Shown: positions 8,068 to 15,005 of the stretch, one piece after another | How positions within the stretch are numbered: position 1 is the first letter of the stretch | Layout of the letters: every line of letters begins with the position of its first letter | Assembly (NCBI GenBank): GCA_947488295.1 | Contig: CANKYU010000004.1 | Location: forward strand, 1 to 64,000 | DNA: 64,000 bases | Source of the DNA: an uncultured Anderseniella sp. | GTDB taxonomy: Bacteria; Pseudomonadota; Alphaproteobacteria; Rhizobiales; Aestuariivirgaceae | Direction of reading: 5' to 3' | Made by a program: the position numbers and the translations under genes | Notes under the pieces: generated by a model | The model's database searches: none | Told to the model about the DNA's origin: nothing | What the model saw: only the letters and a program-made list of their open reading frames with translations

Positions 8068-8502
8068 ATGGAAAAAATCAAGTACTACTTCCTCGACCAG
8101 AAGAACCTCTCTTGCGAAGATTTCGGCGGCGAGATGGTAGCAATCAACTTTGACACCGGCAAATACTACGGCCTGTCCGAGACAGCTCTGGCTATATGGA
8201 ATCTGCTGATGCGGCCACGCACCGAGACAGAACTCATCGAAGCGCTCGAGCAGCGGTTCGAAGCGGGTGAACATGATCTCGCAGCCAATACCCGCGCATT
8301 CCTGAAAATTCTGAGTGATGAAAAACTTCTCATCATCACTGAAGCTAATTCAGAAACCGAAACGGCAAACGGAGCCGAAAAAAAGGCGTTCACAGTGCCC
8401 GGCCTCGAAGTCTACAGCGACTTGCAGGAACTCATCATGCTCGATCCGGTTCATGATGCCGATCCCGAGCATGGCTGGCCGGTCCGCAAGGCAGAGAGTT
8501 AA
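8068..8502 (+). CDS. PqqD-family peptide-binding protein with a leader-like C-terminal tail
   Basis: The product is 144 residues. Residues 1-90 have the PqqD fold pattern (FGGEMVAINFDTGKYYGLSE, then a helical ALAIWNLL part). PqqD-type domains bind RiPP leader peptides and hand them to modifying enzymes such as radical SAM proteins. After a polar linker, residues 105-144 hold AFTVPGLEVYSDLQEL, then LIMLDPVHDADPEHGWP. The first part follows the lasso-leader pattern (aromatic-x-x-Pro-x-Leu, then Gly/Ser-Asp-Leu-x-Glu-Leu). It lies 22 bases after the radical SAM gene and 9 bases before the kinase-like gene, so the three are probably one transcript. The tail might be an in-built substrate or a docking element (inference). 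Confidence 0.8.
   Translation: MEKIKYYFLDQKNLSCEDFGGEMVAINFDTGKYYGLSETALAIWNLLMRPRTETELIEALEQRFEAGEHDLAANTRAFLKILSDEKLLIITEANSETETANGAEKKAFTVPGLEVYSDLQELIMLDPVHDADPEHGWPVRKAES
8383..8499 (+). other. Leader-peptide-like tail encoded at the 3' end of the PqqD-like gene
   Basis: This stretch encodes residues 106-144 of the PqqD-like protein. It contains FTVPGLEVYSDLQEL followed by a Asp/His/Pro-rich end with GWP. The spacing of aromatic, Pro, Leu and the Asp-Leu-x-Glu-Leu group resembles the recognition sequence of lasso-peptide leaders. No separate precursor gene was found within the block, so the tail is the best local candidate for a peptide substrate. Function is inferred from pattern only. 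Confidence 0.4.
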
Positions 8503-8511
8503 CAGCCCGGC

Positions 8512-9591
8512 ATGCCCGAGCACATGTCCGACCAAATCAGATTTGTGGGTGATAATATCGGCGACGCCGAGCGTGAATGGCTCACGACCGGAGGTATCGA
8601 GAGACATTTTCGCTTCGGTCCCTGCAACATTTCCGTCAGGTTCATTGCAGGCAGCGTGCAAGACACTGTTGTCCCTGTGATCGCATATTGTGAGGTCATC
8701 CCGGCACCGGAAATCGTTCACGCCACTGTTTACGCGGTTGACTCGACAACGACCGGCTTTACAGCCCCGCCGGCAGACTGGCCATTCGAAGTTGAAACCA
8801 CTCAGGATCATCAACGGATTTGCTGGCGCCCGGATGACGGCATTGCATTCACCTCTGATGAAGCACGCGGCATCTGGCACCTGTACGATGCTACACGCAA
8901 AAAGGGGCTGTACTGGATACGAGACGAATCACAACTGCCGTTCTGGGAGCCCGGTTCACCGCTTCGACACTTTATTCACTGGGCAACGTTGTCTGCCGAT
9001 TGCGCCATGATCCATGCCGCAGCCGTAGGCTACGGCAAGCGCGGTTTCCTGATGACAGGGGCCGGAGGCAGCGGCAAATCGACCACCACAGCCGCTGCCA
9101 TCAGCCGGGGCTGGTCCACAACCGGAGACGATTTCATACTTGTAAATCCCCATGCGGAGGCGACGGCGTATCCAATTTTCGACGTTATGAAACTGACCGG
9201 CCATGCGTTGAAATGGTTTGCGGATCTTGCTGGCCGGGCCATCAACCAGCCCTCTGGCAAGGATGAAAAGACCCTTATCCCGCTCAGCGCCGTGGCAGGT
9301 GACAGGTTCACCGAGCGGCTGTCGGTGCATGCCGTGCTGAGTCTCGAACTAACCGGAGCTGAAACAAGTGTGTTTGAACCAATGTCCAAGACACAGGCGG
9401 TTGCAGCCCTTGCGCCATCTACCATGAACATCCTGCGCACCGGCATGCCTGAAACACTGGCGGCGTGCAGCGCCATTGCGAGGAACCTGCCAACAATAAA
9501 ATTCAAGGTTGGCCGGAACCCTTTCGAAGCCGTAAGTGCGCTTCAGAAACTTGCAGAAGGGGACCAGTCGGTATGGCAGCAATTCCATTGA
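8512..9591 (+). CDS. HprK-related serine kinase-like protein
   Basis: The product is 359 residues. A P-loop GAGGSGKST lies at about residues 183-191, followed by SRGWSTTGDDF, the pattern seen in HPr kinase-like proteins next to PqqD genes. The region before the P-loop (HWATLSADCAMIHAAAVGYG) is also typical. Relatives in lasso-peptide clusters phosphorylate a serine of the peptide; others of this group have no proven target. A second start at Met5 (8524) is possible. Its end overlaps the next gene by 19 bases, which indicates co-translation. The partnership with the PqqD-like protein suggests a peptide or carrier target rather than HPr itself, but no phosphate acceptor is proven here. Confidence 0.75.
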   Translation: MPEHMSDQIRFVGDNIGDAEREWLTTGGIERHFRFGPCNISVRFIAGSVQDTVVPVIAYCEVIPAPEIVHATVYAVDSTTTGFTAPPADWPFEVETTQDHQRICWRPDDGIAFTSDEARGIWHLYDATRKKGLYWIRDESQLPFWEPGSPLRHFIHWATLSADCAMIHAAAVGYGKRGFLMTGAGGSGKSTTTAAAISRGWSTTGDDFILVNPHAEATAYPIFDVMKLTGHALKWFADLAGRAINQPSGKDEKTLIPLSAVAGDRFTERLSVHAVLSLELTGAETSVFEPMSKTQAVAALAPSTMNILRTGMPETLAACSAIARNLPTIKFKVGRNPFEAVSALQKLAEGDQSVWQQFH

Positions 9592-10313
9592 TCAGCACAA
9601 TTACACCGGTTCGCAACGGAGAACCTTTCATCGCCGATGCCGTACGCTCGATAAAATCGCAGGCGATTGATGTGGGCGAAATTCACATCATAGACGACGG
9701 CTCGACCGATGCTACCCGGTCAATCGTGGAAGGCCTGGCAAGAGACGACTCACGCATCCACATCCATGATGGTCCGCAGCGCGGGCCCGGGCCGGCAAGG
9801 AATGTCGGGCTGAAAGCGGCAAAGGGGGAATGCATCGCGTTTCTTGATTGTGATGACATGTGGCCGCAAGACAAGCTGGAACTTCAGATGCCGCGACTGC
9901 TGGCAGATCCGAAAGTCGGCATGGTATCGGGATTTGTGAAGTATTTCGACAAGCAGGACGACGGGGAACTGAAGCCTGCCGGAGATTCCCGGACAGAAGA
10001 GATTTATCACGTACATCTGGGCGCATGCCTGTACTGGCGGCATGTCTTTGATGAGGTGGGGATTTTCGATGAAAAATTTCTCTACTCTGAAGACGTCGAT
10101 CTCATGTTGCGGATCAGGGAGGCCGGCATTCCGTTCTCCATCATGGACGATATTACCTTGTTCTACCGCCGGCATGACAACTCCATGACATCAAAGCTGA
10201 CGGTGGAAGAAAAGCGGGACTTCAACCGGGCTTTGACACTGTCCCTCATGCGGCGCAAGAAATCGGGCAACCTCGCGCCGTTCAAACCGTTCCGGGATTA
10301 TGTAGGTTACTGA
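9573..10313 (+). CDS. Family-2 glycosyltransferase
   Basis: The 246-residue product starts MAAIPLISTITPVRNGEPF, with AGAAGGGGAC upstream as binding site; the frame is open further upstream inside the kinase gene. GT-A features are clear: ITPVRNGEPFIADAVRSI, the IIDDGSTDAT nucleotide-binding motif and a metal-binding DCDD (FLDCDDMW). These enzymes move sugar from a nucleotide-sugar in the cytoplasm, to polysaccharide, lipid or protein acceptors. The next gene is a second family-2 enzyme five bases later. Donor and acceptor cannot be read from sequence. Confidence 0.85.
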   Translation: MAAIPLISTITPVRNGEPFIADAVRSIKSQAIDVGEIHIIDDGSTDATRSIVEGLARDDSRIHIHDGPQRGPGPARNVGLKAAKGECIAFLDCDDMWPQDKLELQMPRLLADPKVGMVSGFVKYFDKQDDGELKPAGDSRTEEIYHVHLGACLYWRHVFDEVGIFDEKFLYSEDVDLMLRIREAGIPFSIMDDITLFYRRHDNSMTSKLTVEEKRDFNRALTLSLMRRKKSGNLAPFKPFRDYVGY

Positions 10314-10318
10314 CAGCA

Positions 10319-11032
10319 ATGCCAGACAGCACAAAGATCAGCGTGGTTATACCCGCGTACAATGCAGCCAATACGATTGCCGAGACGCTCGACAGCCTGT
10401 CGTCCCAAACGCGTGCAGCAGATGAGATCATCGTGGTTGACGATGGCTCCACCGATGCAACCAGCGACGTGGTTGTCAATCATCCGGTCGGCGCAAAAGT
10501 CGTGAAGCAGTCCAATAGCGGCGCGGCAGCGGCCTTCAACAATGGGATCGGCAACGCAAGCGGAGACTATATTGCGCTGCTAGATGCCGACGACATCTGG
10601 ACCCCTGAAAAACTGCAGGTACAGGAAGCTGCGCTCCAGGTACACGGAACCGGCGCCATTATCCTGGGGCACGTCGAAGCTTTTGAATGCCCCAGCCAAC
10701 CATCTGAATTGTTCGCCAATCTCGCTTATGTCAAAGGAAAAACACCGGGCTATCTGGCTGGTACGGTTCTTGTGCGGCGCGATTTGATTGCAGGTGAGGC
10801 CAACTGTCTGGATACGTCGCTCAGGACAGGCTATTTCATTGAATGGTATCGCCGCCGCAAGTCAGAAGGCGTTGAGACCGTCATGCTTGATGACCTGGTA
10901 ATGAGGCGGCGTATTCGTGCCAATACATTGTCGAGGCGCCAGACAAGCACGGCTGATGGCCTGAGCAAGGACTTCCTGGAAATTGCACGTCGGGCAATTC
11001 TTGAGAAGAAGCAACAGGACAAGACGGGGTAA
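10319..11032 (+). CDS. Family-2 glycosyltransferase
   Basis: The product is 237 residues and begins MPDSTKISVVIPAYNAANTI. It has IIVVDDGSTDAT and YIALLDADDIW, the two acidic motifs of GT-A glycosyltransferases. It is only distantly similar to the upstream glycosyltransferase beyond these motifs, so a recent tandem duplication is unlikely. It lies five bases after that gene and six before the nucleotidyltransferase-like gene, consistent with one operon. No membrane helix is visible. Substrates are unknown. Confidence 0.85.
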   Translation: MPDSTKISVVIPAYNAANTIAETLDSLSSQTRAADEIIVVDDGSTDATSDVVVNHPVGAKVVKQSNSGAAAAFNNGIGNASGDYIALLDADDIWTPEKLQVQEAALQVHGTGAIILGHVEAFECPSQPSELFANLAYVKGKTPGYLAGTVLVRRDLIAGEANCLDTSLRTGYFIEWYRRRKSEGVETVMLDDLVMRRRIRANTLSRRQTSTADGLSKDFLEIARRAILEKKQQDKTG

Positions 11033-11038
11033 TCCTTG

Positions 11039-12121
11039 ATGCTGGGCGGGATGTTCAAGCCGTTTTTTGCAAGGCAGGCATGGCCTGACCCGGACACTGC
11101 CCTGCTCATCAAGGCTGTGGTGGCCCCTGACGCAGAAGCGCGCGACTGTTGGCGCAAATGGAAAGTCGCCAACGATATTGACGACTGCAGCTGGCCGCAG
11201 TTCAAGATACTGTCCAGGTTCTCCGGTCGATTGCCTGCGATCGATCCGCAATGCCCCGAAATACCAAGGCTGCACGGCATGGCAAAGGCACTGTGGACCA
11301 AGTCTCAACTGCAACTGAACAGATCAGCCCGCGCGCTTGATGTGCTGAATGATGCCGGCATCGAAAGCTGCCTGATGAAGACAGCGGCGATGGAAGCGCT
11401 CGCACCGATCAAGCTGACCCGTCGCGTCACGTCCGACATTGACCTGATGGTCCGGCGGCAGGATCTGCGCAAGACACTGGCGTTACTCTATAACCACGGC
11501 TGGGCCGGCCCGGACACCGCCGAACAGGCATTGGAGCGTTGCCGTTACCACCCCGGTGTCAATCTCACCCGTGGCAGCGAAGAAACCAAAGACAACTCGG
11601 ATGTGGATGTCCATCATCAGCCGGTTCACCTGCCGTTTTTACCGGATGACACGGTCGAAGGCATCTGGGCGCGTGCCCGTCCCGCTCAGTTTCGCGGCAG
11701 GTCTGTGCTGGTGCCGTCGGGCGAGGAACTTTTTGTGTTCACCGCCATGCAGGGCGCCAGGCGGTTCATTCCCAGTCATCTGTCGAGTGGCATGTGGGCC
11801 CTTGATCTGGCAGAAATGGCCACTCAGCTGTCGATCGACTGGGCAGTCGTGCTTGACGTTGCCGAAAAATGCCGAGGCTCGTGGGCCCTTCTGGGGTGCC
11901 TGACGTTTCTCAGGCAGGAGTTGCATGTTCCGCTGCCGGACGATGTTCTGACTGCAATCCGGGAACAGGCAACGAGCCTGGGCGACGCCGCCAACTTCTA
12001 CGCACAAAGTCCAACCTATGGTCCGGTTCGATATCTCAATCTTCCGCTCCGGGAGCTGGTGTTGATCAATCGCCACAAGGCGTTCTGCAGAGCTGGTCAC
12101 AGGGCATCGCAGAATTGGTGA
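11039..12121 (+). CDS. Nucleotidyltransferase-family protein (NTP_transf_5 type)
   Basis: The product is 360 residues from ATG 11039; an in-frame TTG at 11036 is also possible. The central region GIESCLMKTAAMEALAP, then RRVTSDIDLMVRRQDL with the Asp-x-Asp pair, and a later D-x-D in NSDVDVHH match the uncharacterised nucleotidyltransferase family that is often found beside PqqD, HprK-like and lasso-peptide genes. The two Asp of SDIDLMV would bind metal. The natural reaction is unproven for most members. Its position in the block supports a tailoring role on a peptide or sugar (inference). Confidence 0.75.
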   Translation: MLGGMFKPFFARQAWPDPDTALLIKAVVAPDAEARDCWRKWKVANDIDDCSWPQFKILSRFSGRLPAIDPQCPEIPRLHGMAKALWTKSQLQLNRSARALDVLNDAGIESCLMKTAAMEALAPIKLTRRVTSDIDLMVRRQDLRKTLALLYNHGWAGPDTAEQALERCRYHPGVNLTRGSEETKDNSDVDVHHQPVHLPFLPDDTVEGIWARARPAQFRGRSVLVPSGEELFVFTAMQGARRFIPSHLSSGMWALDLAEMATQLSIDWAVVLDVAEKCRGSWALLGCLTFLRQELHVPLPDDVLTAIREQATSLGDAANFYAQSPTYGPVRYLNLPLRELVLINRHKAFCRAGHRASQNW

Positions 12122-12145
12122 CCGGCATAATAAGATATCGGGGGG

Positions 12146-13105
12146 ATGGGAATGGGACAGGCGGGTAACGGAAATCCGGAACATGGCAGCTCTGATACAC
12201 AAGTCCCGTCTATCGCGATCTGTTGTTTATGGTTCGGTCCCTGGCCAAAATGGATTGATTTCACGCTGGAAAGCATGAAGGCCAACCGGTCAATTGACTG
12301 GATAATCATCACAGGAAACGCACCACCCGCCAAACACTGCCCGAATGTCCGGTTTCAGCAAATCAGCATTCAGTCATACCTGTCATTCGTTACATCCCGA
12401 CTTGGCGTGGAACCCACCATCGACAACAACAACAATGACGTGTGCAAACTGAAGGCGGCACTGGGGCATATCCACGAAGACGAACTGAACGGCTATGACT
12501 TCTTCGGATTTTCTGATCTGGATATCATATTTGGCAACATCCGCAGGTTTTATACCCCCGCCCTTCTGTCAAAGCATCAGATGCTCACCACACATAACGA
12601 CCTTGTTGCCGGCCACTTCACGGTAATGCGCAACACTCCGCAACTGCGAACCGCTTTCATGAAAATACCCAACTGGCGGAAACTGATGCAGAAACCCGGT
12701 GCATCGGTGAACATCGAGGAATGGCACCTGGCCAGGGTGTTCGGTGTGCTGCCCAGGCAACCGGCCTGGCGCAGTTGGCTGTACCGGCGTCGCAACACCT
12801 ATATTCGTGGCGCCCTGTTTGAGGAACGTTACTCAACAATACTCACTCCCATGAAGTGGCATGACGGCCGGCTCGATCACCCCGAAAGCTGGTTTTGGAA
12901 AGACGGCCGCCTCAGCAATGACCGGCATCCGAAGCGAGAATATCTCTATCTGCATTTCATGAATTGGAAGAGTGACCAGTGGCTGCGGTATGCCGGCCTG
13001 ACGCCGCCTTGTGCCTGGAGCACGCTGGATAGACAGGTCCACATAGACAAAGGCGAGGAAGCAAACGGGTTCAGAATATCGCCTGCGGGCTTTACCGCGC
13101 TTTGA
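12146..13105 (+). CDS. Glycosyltransferase-like protein (DUF6625-type)
   Basis: The product is 319 residues. IAICCLWFGPWPKWIDFTL near residue 24 and FSDLDIIFGNIRRF near residue 125 fit a family annotated as DUF6625 with a GT-A-like fold; the Asp-Leu-Asp would be the metal site. Two close Met codons (12146, 12152) make the start uncertain. It lies 24 bases after the nucleotidyltransferase-like gene, in the same direction. Its 3' end overlaps the convergent phosphatase-like gene by 14 bases. It probably decorates the same product as the other glycosyltransferases, but the substrate is unknown. Confidence 0.65.
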   Translation: MGMGQAGNGNPEHGSSDTQVPSIAICCLWFGPWPKWIDFTLESMKANRSIDWIIITGNAPPAKHCPNVRFQQISIQSYLSFVTSRLGVEPTIDNNNNDVCKLKAALGHIHEDELNGYDFFGFSDLDIIFGNIRRFYTPALLSKHQMLTTHNDLVAGHFTVMRNTPQLRTAFMKIPNWRKLMQKPGASVNIEEWHLARVFGVLPRQPAWRSWLYRRRNTYIRGALFEERYSTILTPMKWHDGRLDHPESWFWKDGRLSNDRHPKREYLYLHFMNWKSDQWLRYAGLTPPCAWSTLDRQVHIDKGEEANGFRISPAGFTAL

Positions 13106-14456
13106 GCGCCGCCAGGACCCGTTCTGCGACACTGCCCAACTCAACCAGACTGTGCACGTCTGCGCCATGGTCAATCGCTGCCTGCCCAACCGCGATCAGG
13201 CCGCCGCCTGCAACATGATTACCGGTCCTCATTACACCAGCCTCAGCGGAGATTTCGCCCATGGTCTTTGACACAAGGGTTTCAGGAAACCTGCCGGGCG
13301 CACACTGCGCCACAAGATGCGGCATGCGATAGCCGGGCTTGTCATACTGCTGCCATGATAACCGCCGAACCGAAGTGAAGGCAGCGGCGCCTGTTGCGCC
13401 ATCCTGCAATTCCTGAAGCAGCCTTTCTGCCTGTGTACTGATTGCATCCCTGCACAAGCCATCCGGTGTCTGGACATGTAGAGCAAACAGGTTGTCATTG
13501 GCCGGTACAACCTCACAGAAAATACGGCCCGCGCGCCCTGTCAAACGGGCAAGCAGGTCAGCGGCCTTGGTGCGAGTAGTGGCAAACAATCGCCCAAGAT
13601 GACGATTGAGGCCAGCTTCAATCTGGTCACTCATATGCCAGAGCGACCCATTCGGCACCATGTCGAACGTTGAGAATATCATGATGTTGGCGGCCGGTCC
13701 CGCAGCCCTGGCAAGCTTGCCGACCGCATCGTCCAGTGTCGCATAGACATCAACCAGCGGATCGTAATCCGGTGTCGTGAATTGCGGGTGCCGGGTATCA
13801 TGCAGATGCCACAGACCATGTCCGGCACAGTGGGCTTCCTTGAAACCTATCAGGAACAGATCCCATACGCCGCCGCCAAGATGGTGCAGTCCGCACTCCA
13901 GCTTTTGCGAGATGGTAGCCTTCAGGTGTTCGGCAAAAGACCTGGCTTCACCGGATGCCATCTCGTCCTGATAATAGTCGCACCGGCTTACCGGCGTGGG
14001 CCCGAAACGATTGACTGTTTCTTCGGCAAGAGATGCCGGAAAACTTACAGGCCGGTGATGATACTTGCCGTGCACAAGCCAGTCGGCAATGTGAATACCG
14101 TTTAGCGCTACCGGGGTCGGGCATTTCGGAATATCTATGACAGCGACCCGGTGTCCGAGACCAGACAGTTTGCTCCAGAAAGCATCCGAACCACTTTCGC
14201 CACGAAACGCCATCTGGCAATTGCCTGATAGACTCCTGTGTTCAAAGTGATATCTCTGATGCTCCGATAACGGGGTGCCGAAACAGAAAGATGCCCACGC
14301 AGAATCGTCTGACATCTCCTCCGCGTTCCGCAGATAGGAGAACTTGCCTTGCCTTATCAGTTTCGCGATTTCGGGAAGTTCACCCGCGTCCGCTAGAGCA
14401 GCAATGGTTCGCGCGTCGGCACCATCCAGTGCAATCATCAACAATTCAGCGCTCAT
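13092..14456 (-). CDS. Alkaline-phosphatase-superfamily protein (type I phosphodiesterase-like)
   Basis: The 454-residue product starts MSAELLMIALDGADAR, preceded by AGGACAG; the frame extends to 14474. The N-terminal LMIALDGAD strand with a metal-binding Asp and DDSAWASFCFG (nucleophile region) are typical of phosphodiesterases and phosphatases of this superfamily. The usual Ser-x-His-Gly metal motif in the second half is replaced by FSTFDMVPN, so one expected His is absent. The enzyme may therefore be atypical or inactive. It is the only gene of the block pointing left at its right end. A role in removing or adding a phosphate-type group on the block's product is possible. Confidence 0.7.
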   Translation of the reverse strand: MSAELLMIALDGADARTIAALADAGELPEIAKLIRQGKFSYLRNAEEMSDDSAWASFCFGTPLSEHQRYHFEHRSLSGNCQMAFRGESGSDAFWSKLSGLGHRVAVIDIPKCPTPVALNGIHIADWLVHGKYHHRPVSFPASLAEETVNRFGPTPVSRCDYYQDEMASGEARSFAEHLKATISQKLECGLHHLGGGVWDLFLIGFKEAHCAGHGLWHLHDTRHPQFTTPDYDPLVDVYATLDDAVGKLARAAGPAANIMIFSTFDMVPNGSLWHMSDQIEAGLNRHLGRLFATTRTKAADLLARLTGRAGRIFCEVVPANDNLFALHVQTPDGLCRDAISTQAERLLQELQDGATGAAAFTSVRRLSWQQYDKPGYRMPHLVAQCAPGRFPETLVSKTMGEISAEAGVMRTGNHVAGGGLIAVGQAAIDHGADVHSLVELGSVAERVLAALKAR

Positions 14457-14474
14457 CTGTCCTGATCCAATCAA

Positions 14475-14640
14475 TCAGAATATCGGTTCTCGGTGCGAGT
14501 ACGGATACCGTCGTTTAAAAATGGCGGATTACACGGCTTGTGACTCAGTAGCACACCTGGCGCAACAAAATGTTTAACCGCCCCAGGCACAACTCCCGTG
14601 CCACAAGCAACCGTTGAGGCTTGGATTTTCTCCGGCAGCA
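14475..14640. other. Intergenic region upstream of the phosphatase-like gene
   Basis: About 165 bases without a convincing frame. It contains the upstream region of the leftward phosphatase-like gene, and it ends where similarity to the trpE upstream region begins. I see no transposon ends. Confidence 0.5.
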
Positions 14641-14926
14641 TCAAAACCCCTCTCCATCGAGCCAAAAACGACTCCACATCATCCGGCAAACCTGCTCCAA
14701 ACCAGTTTCGCCAAAGCCTCTTCCGGAAAATTCCACTGATGCAGATCGCTCCTGGCAGCGATGGTCTCAATGCCTGTTATCCCAACGCAAGGCGCAGGTC
14801 GTCTACACGCGGATGGTATCGGACCGGGAAACGCCGGTTTCGGAGTTCATGAAGCTCACGCGAAATGCACCTTACCGGCTCCTGCCGGAATCGGTGGAAG
14901 GCGCCGCTGTGGGCTGTCGTTACTCG
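14641..14926 (+). pseudogene. trpE 5' fragment B (promoter region and about 62 codons, frameshifted)
   Basis: This stretch matches the upstream region and the start of intact trpE. ATG 14739 opens MQIAPGSDGLNACY as in TrpE. A one-base loss near 14781 then shifts the frame, and it stops at 14852. Nucleotide similarity continues through the codons for FMKLTRNAPYR and ESVEG to about 14926 and then ends abruptly. The promoter hexamers are altered to TCCACA (14673-14678) and TCCAAA (14696-14701), each one base off the intact copy. It is therefore a dead fragment, longer but more decayed than fragment A. Confidence 0.85.
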
Positions 14927-15005
14927 CTGCTCGCCAAGAGGCATTCTGGTGACCCGCAGGAGGCGTGAGAAATCAACTGCCGGATCACCAGGTCGGAACA
15001 ACCTG

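Noticed and set aside
3903..14926. trpE fragments as insertion-sequence or transposon ends
   Set aside because: No transposase, terminal inverted repeats or short target duplications were seen; similarity is to a gene 5' end.
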